From: Crocodylus rhombifer
Lineage: Eukaryota > Chordata > Crocodylia > Crocodylidae
Assembly: GCA_038503035.1 (NCBI GenBank)
Contig: JAVSML010025185.1
Coordinates: 257,039-321,038 of the forward strand
Direction: 5' to 3'
DNA: 64,000 bases
A model generated the notes under the pieces. It was not told the DNA's origin and did no database searches. It worked only from the letters and a program-made list of their open reading frames with translations. Made by a program: the position numbers and the translations under genes. Of the stretch, positions 45,410 through 56,693 are shown one piece after another. The first letter of the stretch is position 1, and each line of letters starts with the position of its first letter.

Positions 45410-46600
45410 TTTCATAGTTTGTAGGGTCGGAAGGAACCTGAGCAGATCATCAAGTCTGACTCCCTGCCATGGGAGGAAAAAGTACTGGGGTCAAATGACC
45501 CCAGCAAGGTGTTCCTCTAGCCTCCTCTTAAAGACCCCCAAGGTAAGAGCCAGCACCACTTCTCTTGGAAGTTGGTTCCAGATCCTAGCTGCCCTGACTG
45601 TAAAGTAGCACCTCCTGATATCTAGCCTAAATCTACCCTCTGCCAGCTTGTGACCATTATTTCTTGTCACTTCTGAGAGTGCTCGGGAACGGGGACTCCC
45701 CCAGTGCCTGCTGATCCCCCCTGACTAGTTTGTAAACAGCCACTAAATCCCCCCTCAGCCTTCTCTTGTGGAAGCTGAACAGGTTCAGGTCCCTTAGCCT
45801 TTTCTCATAGGGCCTGCCCTGCTGCCCCCTGATCACATGAGTGGCCCTTCTCTGGACCCTCTCCATGTTTTTCTTGAAGTGCAACACCTAGAACTGGACA
45901 CAGTACTCCAGCTGTGGCCTGACCAGTGTTGTATAGAGGGGGAGGATCACCTCTTTGGACCTGCTCGTGATGCGTCTCTGGATGCATGACAAGGTGTGGT
46001 TGGCCTTCCTGACTGCTTCCCCACACTGCCGGCCCATGTTCATCTTGGAATCAATAATGACACCAAGATCCTTTTCTGCCTCTGCGCCGATGAGAAGGGA
46101 GTTCCCCAGCCTGTAGGTATGCTGCTGGTTCTTCCTCCCCAGGTGCATCACCTTGCACTTGTCAGTGTTGAAACCCATCCTGTTCTCATCCATCCACCCC
46201 TGTAACCTGTCTAGGTCTGATTGCAACCTATTCCTCCCTTCTAGCATGCCCACGTCCCCCCACATCTTAGTGTTGTCTGCAAATTTGAACAGGGTGCCTT
46301 TTACCTCCTTGTCCAAGTCGCTGATGAAGATGTTGAACAGTGCGGGCCCGAGGACTGAGCCCTGTGGAACCCCACTGCCCACATCCCTCCAGGTCGAAAA
46401 TGACCCATCCACCACCACTCTTTGGGTGTGGCCCTCCAGCCAGTTAGTGACCCATTTGACTGTGTGTAGGTGTCGACGCCACAGTCCCCTAGTTTTTTAA
46501 TGAGAATGGGATGAGGGACAGTGTCAAAAGCCTTCCTAAAGTCCAGAAAGACTACATCTACTGCTACCCCTGCGTCTAAGGATTTTGTGACCTGGTCGTA
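45410..46600 (-). mobile_element. CR1 LINE, 1.19 kb, inserted in the MITE
   Basis: The 3' end is at 45410 (TTTCATAGTTTGTAGGGTCG on plus). The upper boundary is at 46600, where CR1 text coding YDQVTKS meets MITE text. Target duplications are TGCACATATAG (45399-45409) and TGCACAGTAG (46601-46610). The insertion is 5' truncated within the RT. Confidence 0.88.
45480..46600 (-). pseudogene. CR1 ORF2 remnant (RT C-terminal half)
   Basis: In order on the minus strand: YDQVTKSLDAGVAVDVVFLD and FRKAFDTVPHPILIKKLG (46600-46490), [20 protein letters not shown] (about 46320-46375), the catalytic box FADNTKMWGD (46272-46283 for FADN), SDLDRLQGWMDENRMGFNTD, CKVMHLGRKNQQHTYRLG, PLYTTLVRPQLEYCVQF (ending 45888), then a frame break and RVQRRATHVIRGQQGRPYEK with FSFHKRRLRGDLVAVYKLVR. 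The second catalytic aspartate of FADD is asparagine (GAC to AAC). The frame is open over 176 codons, longer than most CR1 blocks here, so the copy may be relatively young. Confidence 0.85.
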
Positions 46601-46872
46601 TGCACAGTAGATTAGTCCAATGGACATTAAGCATCATTTAAAAAGCATGCATCTGCACTAATGCTCAATATCTTTAGTCCAGTGGGCATTAAGCATCAGC
46701 TAAAAAGCATTTATCTGTGCTAATGCAAAGTAGTGCTGATTATGGCGCATTAATTTAGACTAAATAGAATGTGCTGTAATTAATTATGGTGCATTAATGA
46801 ATGTGTAGACATGTCCATAGGCTACTAGGTGGCACAGAGAAACTGATACTTCCTGAAACTTCCCCTTACTCT

Positions 46873-46995
46873 TGAAGTACAGAGAGGTAGTTAGTCCTGT
46901 TAGTATCAAGACAGGCACTGAGCTGTGGATCATGAAAGCTTATGCATCTCTGATTTAGTTAGTCTAAGAGATGCACCTCTATCCTGCCTTTACCC
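46873..46995. repeat. Dispersed repeat with CATGAAAGCTTATGC core
   Basis: GTTAGTCCTGTTAGTATCAA, GATCATGAAAGCTTATGCAT and TTAGTTAGTCTAAGAGATGC are in the order of a dispersed sauropsid repeat whose core reads CACGAAAGCTTATGC followed by TTAGTCTCTAAGGTGC. It is related in style to 29690-29850. Family name not known to me. Confidence 0.5.
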
Positions 46996-47825
46996 TTGAA
47001 TATTTAAGTTGCCATTGTTGTTTTCACAAATCTTCCACAGCCTAAAGGCAAGATAAAATTTCTCAAAGATTAGTGTTAATTTTCATAAATGGATTTTAAG
47101 TGGAACCCCTCCATATTCCCTCTCTTTCACACACATCTACAAAAAGCAAGAATAATGTTATAGGGTAAATTTTGCAGTTTTATAAGACTGTCTTAAACAT
47201 TTGTGGAAATATTTATGGATGTGACTACTTATGCATTGTAATTTGTGACTTCACAACTGAGGGATGTAGAACTGTGTAAGTGGTTTTCACTTGGCTGACA
47301 ACAAGAAAATAGTTGTCTTGGACTGAGAAAAGTTTTCTTGTAAAAATGTAACTTGGCATCCACAATCATCTGTTTCATTCTTGTAACCTTTCAGACAAGA
47401 ACGTTGTTTTTGAGATCCAGGTAAATACCAAAGCTAAATTTGGATGCTGAAAGTGTTAGAGGACCTTTAATCAGCAAATTAGTGCACAAAGGAGATGTGC
47501 AGTTTTTAATCTGTTTATCATTTTGAATATATTGTTGGAACATACGTTTGCAATTAAATATCAACTCTCATGACATTGTACATTTCAAAAGTTTGTTGGG
47601 CAAATCTAAAGGGCATGCCATAGCTTTCCCTTTCCTATGCAGAGCGTAACTGTATTTAATGTCAATGAGAGTTAAGCATGGCTATGGAGAAATATTATTA
47701 ATAGTTTAAATGAACATTTTATATAGCAAATGTATAAGAAGAGAAATATTTATTCTGCAGTGATGTATCTGAGACAACATGTAGGCATTCTTCTTACAAT
47801 TTCATATAGGATCATGATAGCTAAT
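46996..47825. other. No recognisable feature
   Basis: Unique AT-rich sequence with no coding or repeat signal recognised. Confidence 0.4.
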
Positions 47826-48138
47826 GATCAGGCCTGCCCTCCAGACACTGGACCACACCACTGCAACCAGTTGCTGCCCCAAGCCATCACCCATTGCCTA
47901 GGCCTGATTCCCCCTTCCCCTCCACCATCTACTGCCAGCCACTGCCACCGGCTGTCACCCACCAGACACTGTCTGATGCAGCAGGGCAAGAGTTTCCTTG
48001 GTGTCAAATATTCTGCCCAAGCTCAAATTGCTGCTGTCCTGAGTGTATGTATAGACACTACACCCGTGAGTAGTTTACTCCAGCTCAAAGTACTCCAGAG
48101 TATATTGTTTCAAATTAGTTGCCCGTGTAGATGCACCC
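47826..48138. mobile_element. GGGTGC-family element, right part only
   Basis: The right terminus at 48138 reads GGGTGCATCTACACGGGCAA on the minus strand, the best match to the family consensus in the window. Inward lies a foldback of CTCCAGCTCAAAGTACTCC type, and then a C-rich core (47830-47960). No left terminus was found. Open frames over the C-rich core are compositional. Confidence 0.5.
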
Positions 48139-48589
48139 AGTGAGAATTTGTGCCTAGATGTTATGGTAGGTGCACTGGGCTCCATCTGTGGCACAGTTTT
48201 AAAGTTTCCTTATTTTAATGTTGGTAATGAAATCTTCTTGAAGCTAAAATGTGTCCATATGATAATTTCAATGTTCCTGAACGTCTGAGAATGTTGAAGT
48301 GCTTGGTTTTCATAACAGGTGTTGAAATGAAACATTCTGATATTTCCTAAGGCAAATGTTTCCATATTTTGACAAATTTTGAAATAGATGAATTTCCTGC
48401 AGTTTGGACATCAGTTATCAACCTGCTTGACCAAATATTTTCTACCAAACATTTAGTATGTACTTAAATCTCTACAATTTGTTTTAAAACCTATTTTTGT
48501 CCTTGTGAAACAGTGTACTACACCACATAGAGACATTACTTCTCTTACAGATGGCAGTTAGGCATATGCAGGAATGTGACCTGCCCTGC
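48139..48589. other. No recognisable feature
   Basis: Unique AT-rich sequence. Confidence 0.35.
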
Positions 48590-48990
48590 TCCTCAGGGCT
48601 AAGTACAGAGAGTGAAAAAGACTGAGGCTGAATCAATTCAATATTTGCAAGTCAGTCTAAGCTGCATAGATTCAATCAATAAGCAAGAGAACAGACACTC
48701 ATTTTTGATTCCAGAAATACAGCCACATGCCTTCTGTGGCTCAGGCCAGAAGCTGGGGGTGGTGCTAGAATAGGCCTCTCTGCTCTGCTGGAGCAGACAG
48801 CTTGGGTCAAGAGTAGCCTGCCCACCCTGTGATTGGAGTGGAGGGATTCAAGAGAGGTGCAAAGCATCCTGGGATACTGGTGGACAGTGAGTGAACTTGG
48901 ATCTGGAGGGGATCTAGGACAGAATTTCAATAAACTGACTTAAATCAGTTAGGTTTGATACTTCATCTATCCAAGTTTATCTTAAATCAG
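48590..48990. mobile_element. Non-autonomous DNA element, family copy 2 (mate at 34728)
   Basis: CAGGGCTAAGTACAGAGAGT, GGCTGAATCAATTCAATATT, TTGCAAGTCAGTCTAAGCTG and GGCTCAGGCCAGAAGCTGGG follow the order of copy 1. The right part contains AACTGACTTAAATCAGTTAG, a small palindrome, and TTTATCTTAAATCAG. Copy 1 differs on the right side, so one of the two is truncated or internally rearranged. Confidence 0.55.
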
Positions 48991-51340
48991 TTTTGGCCAT
49001 TTTGAAAGCAGTTTATGTGCACTGAACTTGTATTGTGTTACAGATTTGAACAGGTTTCCGATCACTTACACCAATTTATGTGTAATTTCTTTCCCTAGCC
49101 TTGGTCTGGGCTACCTAAGGAGGAGGGAGATGAGAAAGGAAGGAGTGGGCTATAAAGTGGATGAACAGCTATAAAGCAGCAGTTACTCTCTTGTGTCCTG
49201 AGTGACAAGCTGGACTTGATTTCATGGACCGTACTTGCTTCAGTGAGGCCATGAGGCAAAAGCTCTCTGAACTGAAGATTAATGAAGCAGGAATTTATGA
49301 GCTGTTGGATCCCTCCTTTAGGTCATCTTGAAAGAGCTATACTCTTTGGTTTATCTGCTTTGGCTTCACTTAGTGGGGTTCCTTTACACTCCTACAGGGG
49401 AACCAGAGTTTCTACTGTGATTTGCTCTCAGTCTCAAAAAACTCATATTTTTACATCTGTTGCTTATAAATATTTCTAGATGGTGGGTTTTTTGGTTTGG
49501 GATCTGTTAATTGCTTTATCTGAGCTCTGTACAATATTCCCATAGAGAACAGTTTCCCCAGACACAAGCTAGAAATTCCCCAAAACACTGGGAATCCTTG
49601 GCTGCCTATTTATGACCCCTTCACAATATGGAGCCATGAAAGAGAGCCAAGGTGGAATTATAGCAGTAGAAATAATTTCTTTTGAATAAGTAGTAAACTA
49701 AAATTTATACTTTGAAATTCATAAGCAAAACCATAAAGTATCCAGAGTACTATAAGGTTGCTTGGATATGAGTTAAGTCTGTGGACTGAGGACAGTATAG
49801 TATGTGCTCCAAAATAATTACAGAGCAACATTTATACTTTCCTGATAACTTAACTTATACCTATGTGATCCTTCCTTTCAATTGGTATAATCTTAGTATT
49901 TCCTCCATTGATGGTTTATGCAAGTGTCAACACTAGGCTTCCAAAGAACGTAATTCAAATTGGATGGGAAAAGGTACCAGGTATATCATTCAGCCTGGAA
50001 GAGGTTAATCTAGGATTAAAATATGCTTTTTGATACAGTGTAGCTAAGACTCGCTGTAATGAATCTAGATAATGATGGTCCCCTCAGTAAATAGAAGATG
50101 TACCGTATCATTTACCTCATAAAGCATGTTTTATCCCCTGCATTTTTAGAGTTTATGGATCTCTTAAGATCAAATAACAGTTACTGACTCTGGGTGGATT
50201 AAAGTTTAAGATTTTTCAATATGAATGATAAAAGGCTCATTTTCTACCTTCTACAGTGAAATGTTAAAATGCTGGTAAAGGCATAAATTGTATTAAAATG
50301 GAACATTCTGTGAATAACTTAACAGCATCAAGGGAAGGCAAGAAAATAGTACATTCATTTTCTCATTCACTTACAAAATCTATAAACTATAGACGCCTCC
50401 AAGAAGTGTTAGATATCCTTTGCATTAAGAAAAAGAATTGCTTTCAGATTAAGAATTAATCTGCAAGAGTTTGGCAAACTGTTAGCTACTTACCATTTTT
50501 TTAGGTCTAGAAAGCAGTGAGACTTCCAGCCATTCTGCTTCTGTGATCTCACCATATTTTATGGTCTAAACAGAGCTAGCCCTAATGAATGTCTGGACAG
50601 AGGAGAATTCAAGATTATTTAAAAGGAAGCACTCTATAGGGCTGGCCAGAAAAGTTTCTGGTGCTCAGAAAATTTCATTTTCTTGAAAGATATTTTGGTC
50701 AGAAATGGACCAGAATCAGTATTTCTGAAAGTTTTGGCTAGCTGGAAGTTTTCCAAACACTTCAACTACTCAGTGAAATTAATGCTCTTCTCCATATCAC
50801 TGAACATACCAGAATGTTAATGTCCTTGAACATCTGCAGGGGGTTATTGTGGCGACCAGATCTCCTTCTCAGGTGTAGACCTGCCAGCTTTTGAACATTC
50901 TGGCAGCAGGGCTAATCTGCCAATAGACTGCCCAAGATCTAGCAACAAACTATTTCTAGAGTCTTCTGCATCAGGGCATACTTACCAGGATCCCAGGCTG
51001 ATTACCTTTGGAATCCATCCCTTTATTCTGCATGAACCCAAGATCTTTGAAACATTTCAGTTGCAGAGGATGAGCATTTTTGATAAAACTTTTTCCGTGG
51101 GAACATTTCTGACTTGCTCTTGGCCTCTTCTTTTCAAGTGAGTATTGAGCTGATACCTTAGCTCTGTGCTTACCTACCTCACTTTGAAGGTGCATATAGG
51201 TGTGACAATTTTTGCCTGATCTGGCCCCAGAAAGCGTTCTACAGCTCTTACCAAACACAAGTTGCATGGCTGCAGACTGCTTTAAAAGGTCCCAGTCCCA
51301 TGACAATGTGAACCCTGACTGCATGAGGGTTCAGATGAAG
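48991..51340. other. Unique DNA, no gene seen
   Basis: About 2.3 kb without a credible coding domain or transposon end. An open frame at 50971-51324 (minus, 117 codons) contains no motif that I recognise. Confidence 0.4.
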
Positions 51341-51770
51341 ATGCTCCAAAACTGAGCACCTTCATTAATTTGTGTCAGTACAAGCTGGGAGCAGGACTTG
51401 GCTGATGCAGCCAATCCCTGCTCCCAAGTCTTTTCAGAATGGGAGGAGGGGAAAAGGTAGAGGAGGGAGGTTGATTCTGGGGGTATCCCAGCTGGTGGAC
51501 TGGAGCCTTTCCCCCAGCCTGCTCCAATCCACCCTCCCCACTCCAACACAGCTGGGGAACCCCCAGCATGGAACTCCCTCCCCTGCCTACTCTCCCGCCC
51601 ATCCTGAGATAGCGCTGGAGCTGCGAGACAGGGCTAGAGCGAGGGGAGAGAAGCTTCAAATATGCCTGGATTGGCTCCAGTCCTTTACCCTCCCAACCCA
51701 ACAGCTAATGTCTAACTCAGGAGGATGAGTCTAACCCTTTGTGCTTTCTGCAAAATGCTATGAGTTAGAC
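51341..51770. repeat. GC-rich foldback, probable DNA-element core
   Basis: A hairpin with arms 51387-51404 and 51408-51425 (GGGAGCAGGACTTGGCTG against its complement, two mismatches) opens a GC-rich block that runs to about 51650. The composition breaks sharply from the AT-rich flanks. Terminal repeats could not be fixed. Open frames on both strands (for example 51372-51728) arise from this core. Confidence 0.4.
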
Positions 51771-53231
51771 TGGAGAACTGTATTTCTGTCTGCACCGTAA
51801 GAGACTTCACTCCCTTTTATTGCGTCTGTTCCATACAAATTTGGTGCCCCTTTCCTGGTTAAAAATTATTGAATTGATGTTAGAGAAAGTGTTACTCCCC
51901 CGAAGGAATGAAAATATTTCAAGTGTAAATGATCTTCACTTGCATTTGGGCTCTTTTTCACACATTATGCTGAACCTTTGGTAGCTGGCAGGTTGAGAGA
52001 TGTGTCTGTGCTTCTGGAGTTGCTGGGTTTTGGATGATGAGAGGTAGAATCAGTCACACCTACTTTTGTTCACTAAAATATCTTGTAACAATTTTTGTAA
52101 TGTGTTATTCTAAGGCACAAGCTGATAAGAGAAGGAATTGGTACCATGCAGAACAAACATCACGCAATGAGAACTTAAATTGCAATACAGCAAAAGAACT
52201 GTATTGCAGTTTATTAACTGGTCATTAACTGGAAGGTTTCAAAGAAAAGTTAAGCTTGAAAATATGTTTTGTAAGAAGAGGAATAAAGAGATATCTTTGA
52301 TTTTAAGGGCTTTGCATGGGGGTTAACCAATAATTTGGTCCATGTTATATATCAGAAACAAATCCTGCAGATGGGGAAATCATCTCAAAGTGATTTAGTC
52401 AAACACATTCCTTTCAGTCAATGAGAGCTTTTCTGAGCAAGTCTTGGATTAAAAGCTGACTGAAGACCATATCTGATGCAGTATAGAGATCAGTCCTTGA
52501 AGAATAAAGCAAATAAGTGAAGGAGAATATGTAATGTTTTTCAAAGACTTCTGACTTGCACAGTAGCACTGGATCTGAAAAAACATACCCTGTACCGGGC
52601 TTCTTAAGTGGTATGGCACAGAAACACAACTAAAGGTATAAGGAAAACTTCTGTGCTCCTTGGATTGTGGGCTTTCAGTCTTTTCTAATAAATAACATTC
52701 TACAGCCTACAAAAGCTTAATAAAAATGCAAAATAAAATGTGTTCTTGTTCCATACCTCTCCCCACTCCTGGCCACTCCCCCAGCACATTATTCAGTTGG
52801 TAAGTGTATGGGGTGCATATAAATGATAATCTACTGCCCCTACATTCCTGGTGGATTGATAAGTTTTCTATGAGCTATTTCTCACTCTTTTAAGATTTCT
52901 TTACCTCCCAAGCGTAGCATGAATAAGGAACAAGTATAGTGGCTGCAAATACTAAAGATGTTGTCCTATTTGAACAATCCTGGAATTCAGATGGTGCAAC
53001 AGAAAAACAAAAAGGATGTCATTAATGGTTGTACATGCAGAATCTATATAAAACCACAAAATGTGGTAAGATGTGTACAGCAAGTTAAAGTCAAGGAGAA
53101 AAGGAAATCAGAAGAGTGGAATTCTTAAAAAATGAGCCGATAAGGTAGACTTGGAGAGTTGTGTTGCTTTTGCTGGTTCCTGTTTCAACTCTGTCTGTGG
53201 ATTTGTACATCAGTTAATAACAGTAAGGGTG
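51771..53231. other. Unique DNA, no gene seen
   Basis: No recognised feature over about 1.5 kb. Confidence 0.4.
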
Positions 53232-53480
53232 ATCATAGGATCATAGAAAAGTAGGGCTGGAAAGGACCTTATGACATTATCTAGTCCAACCTGCTCAAGG
53301 CAGATTTGCTTCTCACTACATCATCCCAAAATTATATATTAATCTTGGGTCTGCTTTTTGCCCATTTGCCTTTCTAATAGAAACAGTCCTCTCCTTGAAT
53401 CAAAAGCATGCTAAAAACTTGCTTCCATGACAGCATGAAGTCTTAACAACCTTTGAACACACAAACAAGTTAAGCAATGG
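53232..53480 (-). mobile_element. Old CR1 3' fragment, antisense
   Basis: ATCATAGGATCATAGAAAAG is the terminal repeat. It is followed by GTAGGGCTGGAAAGGACCTT, TCTAGTCCAACCTGCTCAAG and ACATCATCCCAAAATTATAT, the tail of an older CR1 subfamily than those at 18472, 25096 and 45410. Beyond about 53340 the similarity fades, so the upper limit is uncertain. Confidence 0.65.
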
Positions 53481-53654
53481 CTGCCTGAATTAATAGAAGA
53501 CAAGGAACATTTTTCTAAATACTCATTTAAATTCACTGAGTCTGTCATGTTTCTTTGCATAATTTTGTGATGTTACTCTAAGTGTCTTTTTGATATAATA
53601 TAGCATGACACATTTATGTAACTATACAATGAAGTGCGACCAGTATAAAAAAAA

Positions 53655-53735
53655 TACTTCTTAGCTGGTGTAAACCAGCAAAATTATGCTGCTTTCAGCA
53701 GAGCTATACAAATTCACATCAGCTGCATAACTGGC
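53655..53735. repeat. Old dispersed repeat (CCAGATTCTCAG type), fourth copy
   Basis: TTAGCTGGTGTAAACCAGCA, GCAGAGCTATACAAATTCAC and CATCAGCTGCATAACTGGCC match the order of a partly self-complementary repeat seen also at 9866, 21876 and 32737. Confidence 0.5.
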
Positions 53736-54888
53736 CCATAGCTTTTATTCATCTGCTGTTCTGATAACAACATTATTATTTCAAAATTTTCCTCAATTAA
53801 CTGTGCCATTTAGAAAACCTGGTATTTCTGAGATATTTGCAATTAGCTCATTAATAAGAACATCTGAATTTTCCATGACTTGAATGGAGAAGTCATATAA
53901 TTTTTAGCATTCCTTCCACTTTCCAGGACATGTAAAGTTGAAAAGCATAATTCAAACAACATTACCTGTGCTCCTTGGCCAGACACAAAGCAAAAATAAA
54001 ACCGCTTGGTTCACTTCAGAGAGATATTTATGCAAATTCTCTTGTACAAAAGGAAAAAACTTAAAACATTTTCCCCAAATGAGAGCAGATAAAAATTATT
54101 ACTGCTGGGGGCTATAGTATTCTATTAAGCTTTCACCTTTCTGCACATTAAATGTGTTCTCTCTATGGGAAGAATTATACAACCACAAGGAATAACAGTA
54201 ATATCATATAAAATAATTGTTTGACATGAGGTCCCTGGTTTACAGAATTGAGTTTCTGTCAGTTTGTATAACTAATGTGCTAAAATGGTTTAAATAATAT
54301 TGGCAACAATAAAGCAAAGGAAAATGTAGACATCTGGTCATCCTAAGCAATATGTTGCTGCTTATTTTAATACACACATGCCTAAGGATATGAGCATAGC
54401 CTTTTTATTTTGGCTCTTCTTTCTTGCATCTCCTAGCAAATGCAGGGCAGATTAAATCAAAGTAAGGACAAGGCACCTGTACTGCCAGGCAACATCTGGC
54501 TATTGGAGATTTTGGAGGGATTAATAGGTGTGGACTGCTGTTTTCCTACAATGAATTGGGGTCAGGAGAATCCATGCTCTTCATGGATATATTGGGAGTA
54601 CCTGTGGCATATCCATATTTCATCTTTCTGTGGTGCATTGGGAAAACCTGAAGAGGTCTTTGCACTAGTGTATGTGAAAATAGAGAATCCTCCCATGCTA
54701 TTGCTAAATGTTGTGGGATTCAGTAGGTTTCTGCCTTCAAATGCCAGGGATTAATGATTTAGGCCAAGATACGAAGGTACTGTCAGGCTGTATCTTGCTT
54801 GTTCCTGTTCTGTCCCTATGATGCTGTTCCTCTTGGCTGCCCAGTGAGATAGCTTCAAGAGGAAGACGCTCTTAATCCTGTTTAGCTT
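53736..54888. other. Unique DNA, no gene accepted
   Basis: An open frame at 54440-54754 (104 codons, plus) reads MQGRLNQSKDKAPVLPGNIW onward. It has no recognisable domain and ends just before the tRNA-like repeat. It could be part of a larger worn repeat. Confidence 0.35.
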
Positions 54889-55012
54889 GTAGCCTAGTGC
54901 TAAGACACTGTCCTGCGATGTGGAAAAGTATGGTTCAATCAAGGGAGATGGGCCAGAATCTTGAGTCCCTCATGTGCTGGGTAGATGCTTTAACTGAGTA
55001 TGACATAGAGAC
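54889..55012. repeat. tRNA-like inverted pair, second copy
   Basis: The plus half is GTAGCCTAGTGCTAAGACAC with GGTTCAATC 46 bases on (54889-54942), in the positions of pol III box A and box B. The second half reads on the minus strand, from 55010 to 54957, with CAGTTAAAGCATCTACCCAG, then GACTCAAGATTC. The arrangement matches 34098-34260. It is not a tRNA gene. Confidence 0.5.
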
Positions 55013-55337
55013 CAGCAGCAAGCCATGGTTTTGCTCATCTACAGTTTTTGGGGGTTGCAAACTATTTCTGTGCCTCCAAAGGAAATTAGAATTGTACTGG
55101 AGCATAAATGAAGTTAGACACTTCTGTGACCATATTGATCAGAGAACTCATAGTAGGGTACACATTTAAAATGCCTTTATATGCAGGGAAAAGTAGAATA
55201 TCTTCTCATGAATTAGACGCCACTTACAATTTTTCACCACTGCTAAGATGAGTAAACTCACCACTGCTAAGTTGAGTGATACTTAGATATCTAAACACTA
55301 GAACAGGATCTGCTCCATAGCACACAGTAATTTCAGT
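55013..55337. other. No recognisable feature
   Basis: Unique AT-rich sequence, with a small ACTGCTAAG(A/T)TGAGT tandem duplication near 55240-55280. Confidence 0.35.
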
Positions 55338-56693
55338 GGGTGCATCTATAAAAGATGCTTAATGCACAAAAGACTAATTCAACTGCACATTAGCACACGG
55401 GCAAAAAACCATGCTAATGCACAATAGATTAACCTAATGCACATTAACGTCACTTAAAACCCAGTGCTCATTTGGGTTAATGCTCAGTAGTGCCAATTAT
55501 GGCACATTAAGTTGGTATCTGTTATTACTAAGGGTTCACCAACAAGGATTTTTGGGGCAAAAATGATGGTTGATTATTAACCAGCCATGTGGGCTGATAC
55601 CAATCTGATTCCCAATATGGAGCCCAGGAGCTTGGAGAACATCGTCTAGCAGGTAAGACTTTTTGGGGGGAAGGGACATGGGGGATGGAAGGGGCATGGG
55701 GGGGGGGCAGATCAAGACCTCCATGGTGAGGGAGGAAGTGGGGCAGAAGCAGGTACTACCCAGCTGAGGCAGGGCAGGGTGCAGGATGGAGCCATGGACA
55801 ACTCATCCAGGAGGCACAGGGTGGGGTGATGAGGGAGAGGTAGCTCCCCACACTGTGCACACCCTGGGAGGGTGCATATGTCCCCCCAGATTTCTGCATG
55901 GGGCGAGGGTGGTCTTCCCCTTGAGGTCTCTTCCCAGTGTGGGGATCTGGGCCAGGGCTGTGCTCAGGGTGGACAGGTGTGGAGTAGACAGCACTGGCTC
56001 TGGGAGGGGGAGTTATGGGGTGGGCTATAGCCACCCCAAGTTTCACTGTAGCCACCCTGTTGGTCCCCTCCCAGTGCCACTGCCATCTTCCCTGCCCCCA
56101 CCCACCCTGGGCCTACAGCCCTGGCCCAACCCCCTTCTAGGAAGGGGCCAGTGCAGCCCCTGTCCCTAAGCCCATAGCAGCAGCCCACTCTCACCCCACA
56201 CACAAATTCAGGGGTCACATGCATGCAATGCCTACCCTTGGAGTGCACACAGTGATGGGAGCTGCTTCCCTTCCCACCCCCTCACACCCCCAGATGAGCC
56301 ACCCATGGCTCTGCCCCATGTCCTGCCCCAGCTAGGCAACACCTAGCCCTGTCCCTGCCCTTGCTGCAACCCCATTCCCTCCCTCACAGTGGGGGCCTCA
56401 TCCACCTCCCCATGCCTCTCCTCCCCATAAACTTTCTGTCCTGATGTTGCTTTCCATGCTGCCAGGCTGCACTCCTGGCCATGTGCATGCTGTGGCTGTG
56501 CACATGCTTGTGGCATTTATCAGTGACATTTTCAGCTACATCAGCCAAATAAAGCAGGTTGCCGATAATGTCAATTTTTCTTTTATCAGTGCTAATATGA
56601 TATGGACCAATGTACCGGTGCACCTGTAGTTATTACAAGTACTAAACTTAATGTGCCATAATTATGGCACATTAAGGAATGCGAAGATATACC
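55338..56693. mobile_element. Large non-autonomous member of the GGGTGC family, 1.36 kb
   Basis: The left end GGGTGCATCTATAAAAGATG is followed by CTTAATGCAC. The right end reads GGTATATCTTCGCATTCC on the minus strand from 56693. The right arm contains a perfect 28-bp palindrome at 56648-56675 (opening TTAATGTGCC), and the left arm has the matching single copies GGCACATTAA (about 55500) and TTAATGCAC. The centre (55660-56450) is C/G-rich but poor in CpG and carries open frames on both strands without domains. No target duplication was recognised. The core may be captured host sequence or a diverged DNA-element interior. Confidence 0.6.

Larger units (their letters stand above)
45319..46816. 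mobile_element. MITE of the GGGTGC family split by a CR1
   Basis: The left end GGGTGCATCCATATGAGATG (45319) and the right end, GGACATGTCTACACATTCAT on the minus strand from 46816, are followed inward by TTAATGC on both sides. Without the CR1 the element is about 300 bp (45319-45409 plus 46611-46816). The right part holds a 62-bp tandem duplication (46612-46673 and 46674-46735, unit starting TTAGTCCA), then ATTATGGCGCATTAA and ATTATGGTGCATTAA. Non-coding. Confidence 0.7.

Noticed and set aside
51372..51728. 118-codon open frame as a coding gene
   Set aside because: It lies in a GC-rich foldback core, with an antisense frame of similar length.
54440..54754. 104-codon open frame as a gene
   Set aside because: No domain; it adjoins a tRNA-like repeat and may itself be worn repeat sequence.
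55756..56248. CpG-island promoter and gene
   Set aside because: The block is C/G-rich but CpG-poor, lies inside a GGGTGC-ended element, and its proline-rich frames look compositional.
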